From Pempheris klunzingeri (lineage: Eukaryota > Chordata > Actinopteri > Acropomatiformes > Pempheridae), in assembly GCF_042242105.1 (NCBI RefSeq), contig NC_092016.1, positions 9,500,501-9,564,500 of the forward strand: a stretch of DNA of 64,000 bases. Reading direction: 5' to 3'. Under the pieces are notes generated by a model. That model saw nothing but the letters and a program-made list of their open reading frames with translations, did no database searches and was not told where the DNA came from. Below are positions 30,901 to 42,887 of this stretch, in pieces; positions within the stretch are counted from its first letter, which is position 1; each line of letters starts with the position of its first letter. The translations under genes were made by a program, and so were the position numbers.

Positions 30901-33055
30901 GGCCAGCAGTAAGCCTACTCTGTGTCGGCACACATGGCGATACAGAAACTCCCTACAGCCCCTGAACTGACATCATCAGACCGCAGCCTACTGTGGTGCA
31001 TTCAGGTGAGCCTCGTTAGTTCGAACATTTGCTGTTCACAAGCCCAAATGTCATGTGGGTTTGGAGTCTTCACCCTATTTAATTTTGTGAATTGGATTAA
31101 ATCATCGTCAGAGTATGAAAAAATGTCAACTTCAGTTAAACATCATATGCTGTACTTTTAGAAACACAATTTAGGAAAGCATTCATAGTGGGGATATTCA
31201 CATTTTAGAGCAGCACAGGGACAGACAAAGAGGTTAGACAACAGATTAGATACTATTAAAATAAAATGCAAAAGAAATGAGAAATTACATACATTTTTAG
31301 CCTGCATATAGTATGGATTACAATACATTACACTGTGAAAATACTGTTCATGTATACGAAGATTAGTTGGTGGCACAAATGCTTTAGTATGTATCTTTCT
31401 TTTTTTTGTGCTTTTTTGTTTTTGTGTCTTAAATTGTGTTGAGAAAAACTTAAAATCAAAAACATGTTTAATGAAAAATACATTCAGGGATTTATTTTGT
31501 CAGTGTAGTTTTGAATACATTTCTATGAATGAATGGGCAAAGACTGGTGATTACCCTATTTACACAAAATTTACATTTTGCCTTTATTTGATATTATTGA
31601 AGGACAGAGAGGAAGAGGGGGTTAACATGTGACACAGATATGCACTTTAGACCAACTCAACCAAGGGGACATGAGGAGGCAGGATACATTTAGTCAGAAA
31701 GATTTAAATAGTCTCTGTTGCACTGCACTTGATCCCTCTTGTGTTATATTTGGTGAGCATCAACTTTTTTAATTAAAGACTGATTGTCCTACAGTTAAGA
31801 TTGAACAGATTTCAAACTATTTTTGTTCCTTGGTCAGTTTGTTCAGTCGGAGTACAGGGCTCTCAGTAGGCCACAGGTAATGTTACACAGAGGATCTGGT
31901 GTAACACACCCAGCTGGTGTGTTTCAGGACCTGCGCACCTCTGTAGGTCAAGCAGTGGATGCTTGTTTTGTAATGCATGTATTGTTTAGTTATGAAACGG
32001 GCTTTGCTCTGTGATGCAAGATGAATTTTTAAAGAAATATGTCAAATCTAATATAATCTAATGAAAGAGTAATTTTTGATATTAGTTGAAGGTTTGATAT
32101 GTGGTTACAGTTGTAACACATGTAAGCCTTTAATCTTTGATATGAGCCAACTGTAATTCGGAGCCACAGGTCATGGCGGTGATGGTGTTTCTACCTAACA
32201 GTGATGTAAAAACACTAAATCAGTTTGAGGTGAACTGAATTAACTTAAAATGTTTGAATCAATTTACTCTAATAAAAAAACCCTGCAAAATCCTTTTTGT
32301 ATTTGTTTGTGAGCTCTATTCTGCAGAGCAAAATATAAAATAATCATAAAATTACATTGGTGTAACCCTACTACCAAACATTGTGCTGGATCAATAAATG
32401 TTGCAAATGTTCATAACACTGTCTCCACCTCCTAAAACAGCAACATATAAACATTTAGATTAACTGGTTACTTAGAGTCAGGATATGAGAAAAAAAGCTC
32501 TTTGTCAGGATAGACTGTAGGTATGTCGCATAGTGTCATTTCAAATGTTATTTTAAAGAATACAGGAGTACTTTATAATGCGGTGATCCTTTTTCTGTTG
32601 TGTATAGTTTACTGAAGATGCTTTGTAAAGTGATGAGTGTAATCTGATATTGGAGGAACCAGATGTGGCGTGACACGGAAATAATAAACTAACTACAAAC
32701 CTGTGGCCTGTGAAGGCATCAGTAATTAATAAATAAATAGAATACGTCCGTCATCTCTTTTCCAATTAATGTATGATTTAGTCATATTGAGAATAACATT
32801 CATTTGATTATGTTGTCGACAGTCACAAAATAACTGGTTTGGTTGTTACACTTTAAATAGAATACAGTCCACCTGTGAACTCGTGTTAAAGCGGTCAAAG
32901 TGTAGAGCAGACTTCACGTTTGGATTCTCCAAACAACGGTGCGTTTCTGTGGTTCAATCACGTGAACGCATTTGGGTCAATCTGTCCAAATATTGGTGTG
33001 ACCGACCTGTGGTCAGAGGAGGGTCACCTGCGAGGCGTGGCCCCCCAGCGGTGCG
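27979..33055. other. ELK3 upstream / intergenic region before HAL
   Basis: No coding exon was recognised on either strand. At least one ELK3 5' non-coding exon is expected here, because the first coding exon is preceded by an acceptor, but I could not place it. Locally CpG-richer patches occur near 29990-30120 and 30780-30930. The remainder is AT-rich, and 31150-32880 shows nothing I can name. LTA4H, which separates ELK3 and HAL in human, is not visible. Confidence 0.5.
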
Positions 33056-33065
33056 TCTGATTGGC
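33056..33065 (-). promoter_or_regulatory. Candidate NF-Y (inverted CCAAT) site of the HAL promoter
   Basis: TCTGATTGGC reads GCCAATCAGA on the - strand, a full NF-Y type consensus. It lies about 85 bases upstream of the HAL start codon in a short CpG-rich patch (about 33000-33120), and no TATA box is evident. The role is inferred from motif and position only. Confidence 0.4.
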
Positions 33066-33146
33066 GGCTGGACTTCGGGCGGCTGAAGGTGGTACCTTGG
33101 AGAGCGGCGAGCAGCACTCACTGCTGCAGAGTCCCGCTGAAGCGCA

Positions 33147-36100
33147 ATGCCTCGTTTTACTGTCCACATCCGAGATGAGTGGCTGGCAGTGCCCTGCCGG
33201 GACACCACCAACACCATCCGGTGGCTCGGACAAGAGGCTCTCAAACGCTACATGAAGAACAAACCAGACAACGGCGGCATCACGGCTGTAAAGGACGCCC
33301 GTTTTGTTGTGCGCAGGTGCCAGGGTTTGGGTTTGTTGGACGCGGATGACACCATCGAGGATGTACTGGAGGATAATGACTTTGTCGAGATTGGTAATGA
33401 CCATATGCTTATAAAACATAGGAAATGTATGCATCACATTTGGGGGACAGTGGAGATTTCTTTACCACTACCTGTGCGTAATTGCGCATGGTCAGTTATG
33501 TAAGGACAACAGAGACGTTAAATGTGATCATGTAATCTACCAATGGGAAGAAATGTGCGCATTACTATGTGTATTATTATTATTATTATTATTATTGTGT
33601 TCTTACAGCTATTGACGGCGATACTATGTCTCCTGACTACATCCCGTGTGAGCCTGGAGTTTCTCATCTGTATCCTTAAACTAGCTGAATATTTGTGCCA
33701 CATTAATTACAATGGCTACTTGGGTGCTGTCTTTGATACTAAATACTATTTAGTAAATCAGTTTTTCATTTCATTCATACTATTATATTGTTTTCAAATG
33801 TGGGAAACACTGACTTCTGAAAGGATAAAATAAATCTGAGTCATATATCTACTAGCATAACATGAGGTTTTGTAATTTCTGAAATAAAATAAAACATTAA
33901 AAATTTTTTTGCTGAATGTTATCCTTAATTAAACAATGTGAAATAGTACAGCAGCATACAGAGAACCTGGAGAAGTAAGTGTTTATCTGTTCTCTGTTAA
34001 AATTCAAAACATACTTTACTGACTACTTCTGTGTAACACAAGGCTCCCTGTGCAGTATATTTCCCTGGATGGCAACAGCCTGACATCGACAGATCTGGTC
34101 AACTTAGGAAGGGGGCTCTACAAGATAAAGGTAATGATCAACAAATTGTATTTGTTGTCATAGTCTTTGGTAATCTTTGACTTAACGTAATCATTACCTT
34201 TACCAAAACTTTCAGCTGACTCCGGAGGCAGAAAGAAAGGTTGTGCAATCCAGAGAGCTTTTGGACACCATTGTAAAAGAAAACAAAGGTTATGATACAT
34301 TTAAGTAAAACAACCTTAAATGCTTTTAATATTAACCAGCTACTGCAAAATTAAAGCATTTCAGATATCAACGATCCCATGCATTCAAATCTCTCTTTTT
34401 CTTTCTTTTCCTCCAGTTGTCTATGGAATCACAACAGGTTTTGGGAAATTTGCCAGAACAGTCATTCCTGTCAGCAAGCTCAAGTAAAGACAATATTTTA
34501 TATAAGAATAATAGTAACATGTTGTCTTTGTTGGAGCTTCTGTTGGAGAATGAGCCGTTTTCATGTGCTGACTGATGGCCATGCACTTCTTGTTCCACAG
34601 GGAGTTGCAGGAGAACCTGGTGCGGTCACACTCAGCAGGTAGTAAAACTCCCTGAAAAGCTCATTCATTTGTCTAGATTTTAAAACTTCAAGATATTTAG
34701 TAAACCTGACAATGTGTGCTGTGGTGCGTAGGTGTGGGAAACCCGCTAAGTCCAGAGAGAACCCGCATGCTGCTCGCTCTGAGGATCAATGTTCTGGCTA
34801 AAGGCCACAGTGGAATTTCTTTGGAAACCCTTCATGCCATGATCCAAGCCTTTAATGGTAAATCACCTGACTCTCACTTTACCTTGGCTGACCGCGGAAA
34901 TCGGGCTCAGTCAACTGCTGCTTTAGAGATCAGTATTGGTGACTGTCATATGACTAATCCTCATCTCCAACTCACTTTGCACCCTGCAGCTTCCTGCCTC
35001 TCCTTCGTCCCAGAGAAGGGAACAGTGGGTGCTAGTGGAGACCTGGCACCCCTTTCTCACCTGGCCCTGGGGCTGATGGGAGAGGGTAGGATGTGGTCTC
35101 CCAAGAGCGGCTGGGCAGATGCCAAATATGTGAGATTTTAATAGCTAGAATTGTCAGGACATTTTTACCATTGTGGTACAACAATAACTTACTTCATGCT
35201 GCAGGAAATGTACCTTTTTTGAAGAGGTTGCAAGGTCCAATTGGACAACATGTTTGCTTTTTGATGATCCTTGACCTTTTCCATGTTTTTTTTCTCCTTT
35301 CATCTCTGACCAGGTCCTGGAGGCCCATGGACTGAAGCCAATATCACTAAAGCCTAAAGAGGTAATGTTTAAAACCAACAATGCTCTCATATTTGATTTG
35401 CCTGCTCTAAAGAACGTGGCCCAGGGTTCACTGGGAATGCATTGTCTCTTCTCAGGTACATACATTTACACTGCATTTCATTATCCTGGTGGAAAATAAA
35501 TCCATCTCACCCTCAGTCTTTCCGTTACAGGGTCTCGCTCTGATCAATGGGACCCAGATGATCACCTCTCTGGGGGCGGAGGCCGTGGAGCGAGCCCTGG
35601 CCATTGCTCGGCAGGCAGACATCATTGCCGCTCTGACCCTGGAGGTGCTAAAGGGAACCACCAAGGCCTTTGACAGTGGTGAGCAGCAGCAGTGGTGCTG
35701 AGCAAAGTCACAAAATTAAATGGAAATACATACCTCACACTTCCAAGATTCTGTATCTGTTCCGTTCTTCCTCATTCTCTGGTCTCCTCCGGCAGACATC
35801 CACTCGCTGCGTCCCCACCCCGGACAGATAGAGGTGGCCCTACGCTTCCGATCGCTGCTGGACTCTGATCACCATCCATCTCAAATTGCAGGTCAGAGGA
35901 CAAACCCAGATTCTAAAACAAACATGTAACACAACATTATAAAATAATCACACAGTTACTGTTATACACACATCCATATGCATGTCCAAATAGACCTGGA
36001 CAGCTCCATTGCCTCACAGAAAGAAGATCCTGTGTTCAAACCTATGTATGGCTTACAGGGTCCCGATGTGTGGTATTTACATATAGCAGTATCCCCATGT

Positions 36101-38927
36101 TTGTGGGAGTTTCCTCCCATCCAAAACACATACATCTACATGGAAAATTTCTACCTTGGTCACAGCACTGGTTTTAGAGCTGGTGCATTGCACTGCGGCT
36201 GCCCACAGCTCATAAGTAGTTAGAGCAGGTCAAATGCAGAGGGTGTATCTCTCTGGAGTGATTAATAAAGTACAGCTTTGGGTAATAGCATGCCTGCATT
36301 GCGCCCTTAAACATGTAGTAGTTAATGCGTGTCATCTGGCGTTGGTATGTTTTTCCAGAGAGTCACCGGTTCTGTGACAGAGTCCAGGATGCCTACACCA
36401 TGCGATGCTGTCCTCAGGTAACCTCAAGTCAAGTCGAGTTTATTTTTGTATCCCAAAATCACAAGTTTCTTCTTTGGGACTTCACAATCTGTGCACCCTT
36501 GAGGCTTACACTCTCAATTTGGAAAAGCATTCTGATTTTTGGAATTTGAGTTGGACAGTGCTCAAGTGTTCAGTTGTTTCTGAGCGTACCTTTCTGTTTC
36601 TGTACACAGGTTCATGGAGTCACCAACGACACGATAAATTTTGTCAAAAACATCATCAATACAGAAATCAACAGTGCCACTGACAATCCCGTATCCTTCC
36701 CTGGTATAAAGATGAGGAAAAATAGACCGTTAGGTGAATCTAGATGTGCCGCTTGTGTCACTGCACTCTATTTTTCTTAACGGCTGTATAAGATGGTATT
36801 TGCTGAAAGAGGTGAGACCATTTCAGGTGGGAATTTCCATGGCGAATACCCAGCTAAGGTTTGTATATTTGTGACTAACATAGCATCATTTTGGTATTTG
36901 TTGTAGAATTTGTTCTTCTCTCTATCGTTGCCCTTTGCTTTCTCTTAGGCTCTGGACTTTTTAGCCATTGCAGTCCATGAGCTGGCCTCAATCAGTGAGA
37001 GGAGGATTGAAAGGTTGTGTAACCCCTCTCTGAGTGAGCTGCCTGCCTTCCTCGTCAATGAGGGAGGACTCAACTCAGGCTTCATGATTGCTCATTGCAC
37101 CGCTGCTGCCTTGGGTTAGTGTGCAATCAATGACATTTAATTAAAATTTAATTTTTGTTGGTTGAATTAAATAGGATTTACTATTGAATAATGATTGAAC
37201 AGAAAGTAGATGTGTTATGAAGGTAAACAGCCTTTTTTATTTCATTTATCTGTATTTATATCTTTTTTAAAAAAACTCTTTTTCTCTATTTTTGTACTCT
37301 CTAGTTTCAGAGAATAAAGTTTTGTGTCATCCGTCTTCTGTGGACTCCTTGTCCACCAGTGCTGCCACAGAGGACCATGTGTCCATGGGAGGCTGGGCTG
37401 CTAGGAAGGCCCTGAGGGTCGTGGAGCATGTGGAACAAGGTATGTTTTTTATTCAAAATCTGGCCATGATTGGATTATTACAATATCAAATTAGTAATGG
37501 TTTTCAAATGTAGGTGCTGTAAGACTTAAGTAGTGGTCTTTGCACTGGCATCAAATAAACCAAATCAGTCAAAATGTAATGCCAAATGAAAAATGAGTCA
37601 CTTTAGAGTGATAACCGAATCGCAGTTACACAAGCTGCTACATAGTTTAAAAAAGAGATTTGTTAGCTTTGAAAGCAACAAGAAGCAACATCCACAAGAA
37701 AGTTCAAAGGTAGCGGCTGAAAATGTTGCCAGTGTACACCAAATGTGGATAAAAGTGGATCAGCAAACATTAGCGTTTATCAAAGCTCATCGAGTGGATA
37801 TAATGGTTAACCATAAAACTACAGGTTAAAAAATAATACATGACTAAATCAAAGCCTCTGAGGCTAAATTATTTTTCATCTTCACGTGTTTTGTGAAAAT
37901 AACTCACATTAAAAGAGCAAGACACATTAGTAGCTGAAATGTAGTGATGTAGTGCTGTACAAGTACAAAGAGCAGGTTTATACTGTAATATGTTTATGAC
38001 TGCTGAAAATGTAGACGATCTATAATGGTATTGGAAGAGTACTGTGTTTTTGTGATGCCCTGTGGCTTCTCCACATGGACATATTACATTTAATTCATGT
38101 GATGCTCCCTGGTGATTTTTAAAAAAATATTTGAATACATGTAAATCAAAATGCATTTTTACGTGAAGGAACCTAAAATTCAGAACATTTATGATTGAGT
38201 GCTGAAGCCTTTCTAAAGCTGTGTTTAGCATTAATCAGCGTTATGTCCATTTAATTTGGTAAAAAAACAGTATCCTTTATCAAATAATCTCAAATAGTGA
38301 ACTAGTTAGCAGCATTATGCATTTCTCCAGATCTAACGGATGTTTTCTGTGATTAGTTCTTGCGATAGAGCTGTTGGCAGCCTGTCAGGGTATCGAGTTC
38401 CTCCGCCCTCTTCGTACCACCACTCCGCTGGAGAAGGTCTATGAACTTGTGCGCAATGTGGTCAAGTAAGTCAAACAGATGTGGCCAAGGTACACAACTT
38501 TTAGTCTACTGAAATGATGTGCAGGACAGTTAATATTTATCCACTGTTCCACTTCTGCCTCTCTCTCATACTCTCAACTGTTCCGCCATTAACAGACCTT
38601 GGATTAAAGACAGATTCATGTCTCCAGACATCGAAGCTGTTCACCGTCTTCTACTTGACCAGAAGGCAAGTGTCAAATCTTATGGAGGGAACGCTGTTAA
38701 TTCTTATTGTGGCTGTAAAATGTGTCTAAACTATGTGTACACATACGGATGGAGAACGGTTATTTTTAAGTTCTGTGTTTATGTTTTCTGCTCAGGTGTG
38801 GAATGTGGCCAAACCGTATATCGACAAGTATCAGACAGAGTACATCCCAGAGTCCCGTCCCATCTCTCCTACGGCCTTCTCTCTGGAGTCTCCAGCATCG
38901 CCAAGGAAGCGTGTTCGTCTTGAGTGA
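33147..38927 (+). CDS. hal: Histidine ammonia-lyase (histidase)
   Basis: Histidase deaminates L-histidine to trans-urocanate, the first step of cytosolic histidine breakdown. Twenty coding exons: 33147-33393, 33609-33669, 33947-33974, 34056-34130, 34216-34288, 34417-34483, 34601-34638, 34732-34857, 34990-35129, 35314-35361, 35531-35678, 35796-35891, 36359-36417, 36610-36690, 36793-36858, 36949-37114, 37305-37439, 38357-38465, 38596-38665, 38796-38927. They give 654 aa (human 657), starting [17 protein letters not shown]. The catalytic MIO cofactor precursor Ala253-Ser254-Gly255 sits in [18 protein letters not shown], encoded by exon 9. Other family blocks are [44 protein letters not shown] and [28 protein letters not shown]. 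Intron 19 uses a GC donor (AAG then GCAAGT); the others are GT-AG. The exon 2/3 junction is the least certain; the chosen sites keep the same residue count as human. The tail [12 protein letters not shown] differs from the human C-terminus. Confidence 0.97.
33573..33596. repeat. (ATT)n microsatellite, 8 units
   Basis: A perfect ATT array lies 12 bases upstream of HAL exon 2, next to its acceptor. Confidence 0.9.
35985..36281 (+). repeat. Degenerate interspersed repeat in HAL intron 12
   Basis: The order of blocks is that of a repeat frequent in fish genomes: CTCACAGAAAGAAGATCCTGTG-type start, then a GTTTGTGGGAGTTTCCTCCC-type middle, then TGCGGCTGCCCACAGCTC, GGTCAAATGCAGAG and ATTAATAAAGTACAGCTTTG at the 3' end. 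It is old and has no coding capacity. The family was recognised by eye and not confirmed by search. Confidence 0.55.
36424..36505 (+). repeat. Degenerate interspersed repeat fragment in HAL intron 13
   Basis: The string CAAGTCAAGTCGAGTTTATTT, followed by CCCAAAATCACAA and TTCACAATCTGTGCACCCTTGAGG, has the form of a common fish repeat (CAATTTTATTTGTATAGCCC-type). It starts 7 bases past the exon 13 donor. Confidence 0.45.
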
Positions 38928-40250
38928 AAGCATGTACAACTTTAGTTATTTTGCAGTAACTAAAATTAAAAACATCATTTATTGGATTTAAAAGCAAATC
39001 AACCAAAAGCTTTGACTGAAGATTAAACATTGATTTGAAGATGAAATGTTGTTTTACCCTCATAGACTAAATTAATGCTTTCACTTCTGACCTTTTTTAA
39101 TCCATAGGATATCTTACTAATTTAAGACTTGATAATTATTGGGTGTTGAATGTGCGCTACACCATTGTGCAGTAGAGTTGTATTTATCTGAACTTTTGTT
39201 GTCCCTTTAAAATGTGCCTAATTTAGTTTGTATTGCTACATGACTACCTCAACCATTGCACCAGTTTCATATCAAATATTTTTTTAATGATATCTCACAA
39301 GCAATACTATGATTAAATGATGTTTTTTCTGGTGTGATTATATAAAATCTTAAATAACTGACATCCATACATTTCCGACAACACAACAATAAAGTTTTTT
39401 TTAAGGCTGCATTCTTTAATGATTATGTACAACCTGTTTTCTGCTCAGTATTCCTGTTAATATGACTGTACATTAAAGGAATGTTTGTGGTTGACAGAAA
39501 TTGCATCACTTAATAATATGATAACTTTTGTCTGTTTATCATTATTATGACTACTTTTGGCTGTAGCAGTGGTAGAAGTGCTGATAGTAATAGTACTAAT
39601 ATTAGTAGTTGTAGTAAAAGCAGTGGTGATTTGATCTTCAACTATCGCCATTGTGTCATTAAGATATCACCATAGGAGACCACAGCAAGATGTGACGTGA
39701 GATCTTAAAATTACAAAAATCCTACAAAAAAATCCATCATAAAATAGAATAAAACACCATGTAGCTACAACATGGCAGACAAGAGATGCTAAATCTTCTA
39801 TGTGTATGTGTGAACTGTATTCCAGCAGGTTTGTCTAACTGTCAGATGGCTCAACAGGAACATGAGCTCTTCAACAGATTAATTTAGGAAATAAGGTTAA
39901 GTGTATGACTATAAATCAGCAACAATTATTTCAATTGTTAATCAATCTGTTAGTAATTTTTATTCATTTATCTATACAAAGTCATATTAACAGAGCCCAA
40001 GGTGATGTTTTATCTGATAATCCGATTAAAACTATCAATTCTGACAGTGAAAAGAATCAAATCTTCACACTTGAGATACTGAAACTGACTAATGTTTGGT
40101 ATTTTTACTTGAAAAACTGACCCATTGTCAAAGTATTTGCTGATTGATATTTAGTTTTAGCTGTAATTATCTGTAATGTAAAGGCCAAATAAAATATATG
40201 TACTCATAGATGGATTAACAGCTCATCAGAGTTGCCCCTCTGCTTTAGTT
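38928..40250 (+). other. HAL 3' untranslated region and downstream AT-rich sequence
   Basis: The probable 3' UTR runs to about 39410. Beyond it lies AT-rich sequence with an imperfect AGT/GTA-rich stretch (about 39545-39630). A second AATAAA at 40188 could be a distal HAL end. No coding exon was seen. Confidence 0.5.
39388..39393 (+). terminator. hal: Polyadenylation signal AATAAA (HAL)
   Basis: A canonical hexamer followed directly by a T-rich stretch, 461 bases after the HAL stop. Confidence 0.6.
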
Positions 40251-40971
40251 GAGGACCAGCAAACCATCTAGTTTTATTATGAGCATTACATTAATTTACC
40301 AAAAGTTCTTAAGGTCCAGTGTCTTAATTACACACACAAACGCACACTCAGTGTACACAGAGAGGGAGTAAGTTTAACAGAAGCTTCCTCGTCCAGTTTA
40401 ATGGTTCCTACCTGTCCAGGCTGAGAAGTCACTCTGCCACCCTGAGGTGCTGTGAGGAAAAACCTGAGGAAGATAAAGTGATATGTCACAGACCTGCAAA
40501 GGCAGCTTAAGTCAACGAATTCAAAGGTTACACAAACAACTCATGACAGATAGTAGCACAAGGAGCAGGAATCTGTCGTGTAAAGAAATAGTTTTCTGCA
40601 TTGACTTGTTGACTTTACAAATTATCATTAAGTGAACCGTGTGTTTCAAGACAAAGCAAAACAAACACAACCTTACTTACTGCACTGTACTTCCTGATTA
40701 AATCATATTGAAATGTTACAGGTTACACAAAAACACCCATTCATCCATCAATCGTTATTAGATGATGATCCCACAGTTTATAGAGTCGATGTTTGGAGGA
40801 AGACTTGATGGATACAAACATGATGATCGAGACAACTTTTTAGTTACGACGCTCAACAAATAATTAATATTCGATTTTCATATACAAACCATATATTTGC
40901 CTTGCAGATAGCAAAGGAAGCTAACAAGGTTTTCTCACTTACATGGCATTATGGTAAAATAAAAGGAATTT

Positions 40972-40976
40972 AAAAA
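40972..40976 (-). terminator. RNA polymerase III terminator (T5)
   Basis: TTTTT on the - strand, 8 bases past the tRNA 3' end, is the expected Pol III stop. Confidence 0.8.
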
Positions 40977-40984
40977 CAAGTGTC

Positions 40985-41073
40985 TCCTTCGAGCCGGATT
41001 CGAACCAGCGACCTAAGGATTTCAGCCATGAAGCCTCTACAGTCCTCCGCTCTACCAACTGAGCTATCGAAGG
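40985..41073 (-). tRNA. tRNA-Tyr (anticodon GUA), intron-containing
   Basis: The - strand reads a full cloverleaf. The acceptor 5' strand CCTTCGA pairs with TCGAAGG at the 3' end, with discriminator A. The A box is TAGCTCAGTTGG and the B box GGTTCGAATCC. The anticodon loop is CTGTAGA once a 16-base intron, inserted one base after the GTA anticodon, is removed. Mature length is 73 bases before CCA addition. Introns at this position are standard in eukaryotic nuclear tRNA-Tyr genes. All stems pair, so the gene looks functional. Confidence 0.96.
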
Positions 41074-42599
41074 GACGATATGAGGAAATGCTACATTACA
41101 CTATTCGAGCCTTCATCCCGTGAGAGACTCAATATTAACTTTGTGTAATACACTCGGTGCTGATAACGTTAGCCCCTTCATATAAATGACAGCTTGCTAC
41201 ACGACGTAAATGCGACCCCATGCCTGCTAATGTCAGTTACCTAGCATCGCTAGCTAGCTGTATAGCTAACTAACTACTATCAACCATTAGCTTCCAGTGA
41301 AAGCAAAGTGGCACTTTTGGCGCTCTCAGGCGAAACAAGCAGCATAGTTTTCACGAAAAAGACTTAAAACCAGCCGGTGTTAATCTTTAAATAAGTTGTT
41401 AAAAACTGACTCAGCTGTCGTTAACTTCCTGTCCATAGTTAGCACCAAAGCTACCTGTTAGCTAACGTACCTGGAGTTCCTCCTGAGGTAAGAGCTGCAC
41501 ACGACGCTTTGCAACAAAAAGAAAGAAAAAATACCTGAAAAACAGTTGTTTTATAAAACATTTGTCTAAGTGGCACACTTATGGCCCTTCTTTATTTTAA
41601 CAAAGTAACAAATAATTACATTAAGATGGGGAAACTAACGTTAATAAATTAGCAACATTAAACGTACCTCTGCTCACCCATAAACAGACAGTAGCAGGTG
41701 GGACTGACCTCGGGGTGATTAAAATAAGGTGGATCAATGTGATTAAAGCTGTCCTGCCATCTCAGCTAACTCTGCACTGGAGAAATTGGAGATTGAGTGG
41801 TCAAGAGCACTTCGGCTGCTGGTCCGGGGATCAAATCTTCAAGCTCTAATCACAATGATTGATTAAGAGACAACAAAAGATACCCTATTTTAACTGCATT
41901 GTTTGACTCCTGCTGTAATCAAAATATTGTCAGTTTGCTCTTAATTTGCAACTTTACAGTCACCAGTGGGTTAAAGTGATGTATGGAGATATACACATCA
42001 ATGTAAGTGCATTTTACTGTAAATAAGATTTATCTTTTACAAGCTTTGCTATAACAGAATCACACTGATGACTAAACTTTACTGTGAACATCTTAAGATA
42101 CCAGTCCAATAAACTCCTCAGAGTTCATTCAGTCATACCTGCTCATCAGGAGTTTATTTGTGACTGAAGACTTCAGAACATCACAGGTTCGTATTATAGC
42201 TTTGCCTACAGAACAATACCATAACATGAACACACATTGTTCTCTGAATTACTACATTCTCTATTCTTTTTAAAGAATCTGTACCCAATTCTAACCACAA
42301 GGTGGCAATATTCCCTCATTTTAAGAAATCAACATTTTCTCCTTTTTTCAGCACTATAAACTACACAGAATCTTTTTCTGCTGTGTTCACACAACATACA
42401 AAACTCCTCTTGTCACTATAACCCTTTCATAAACAGACATTAATACCACTGTGGAGAAAACTGGCCGTGAAGATGTTAATAAGAAGTTCACATCATTTTA
42501 AATATTACAGTATAGTCTGTATTTCATCTCAGGACATCAGAGGTTTTACCACAGACCTCTTATAATTTTATCACAGGGACAGATCAGCCTCCATTAGTT

Positions 42600-42705
42600 T
42601 GGTCATCCATCCATTCATTCATCCATCCTTTGTAGATATCAGTTATCCTTAGGGGTCGCAGGGGAGGCTGGAGCCAATCCCAGGCTGACACATAGAGACA
42701 GATTA
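42600..42705 (+). repeat. Degenerate interspersed repeat fragment (CATCCATTCATTC / GGAGCCAATCCCAG type)
   Basis: CATCCATTCATTCATCCATC is followed by TATCCTTAGGGGTCGCAGGGG, GGCTGGAGCCAATCCCAG and ACACATAGAGACA. This order is typical of a very common teleost interspersed repeat tail. Confidence 0.6.
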
Positions 42706-42887
42706 GTTTGGTCATGATTATCTGAATTAAGAAACGAAAACAAACTGCAGTTACACATTGTAACGTGTCAGTATGAGACAAAAGATGTACCACCACTTAG
42801 CTGTTAGCCAGGTTTAAACCTACTGTTCGTTCACCAGGGAGGGAAAGTACAGTTGGAGAAGATATTGGTATCAGTAACAGAAAATAC

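Larger units (their letters stand above)
40255..41681 (-). other. Candidate small spliced transcript around the tRNA (unrecognised)
   Basis: Three - strand segments have good splice signals and one open frame: 41681-41668 (ATGGGTGAGCAGAG then GTACGT), 41506-41471 (acceptor after a T-rich tract ending GCAAAG, donor CAG then GTACGT) and 40463-40412 (acceptor CTTCCTCAG, donor CAG then GTAGGA). Lengths keep phase (14, 36, 52 bases) and encode 34 residues from MGEQ to TSQPGQ, with an SYLRRNSRFF core. If the last donor is not used, the frame continues 27 codons to a TAA, and an AATAAA follows at 40278-40273. I do not recognise the peptide. A non-coding RNA, or chance splice signals, are real alternatives. 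The tRNA-Tyr gene lies in its second intron, same strand. Confidence 0.25.

Noticed and set aside
36574-36780. Read-through of HAL exon 14 into intron 14
   Set aside because: The family sequence [20 protein letters not shown] needs the intron 36691-36792 to be removed; read-through ends in a stop.
37593-37829. 78-codon open frame in HAL intron 17
   Set aside because: No homology recognised and no splice sites that would join it to HAL in frame; HAL exons 17 and 18 join directly.
41790-41850. Weak tRNA-like or SINE-like string (GAGTGGTCAAGAGC ... GGGGATCAAATC)
   Set aside because: The B-box match is poor and no paired stems are evident; too little to call a gene or a repeat family.
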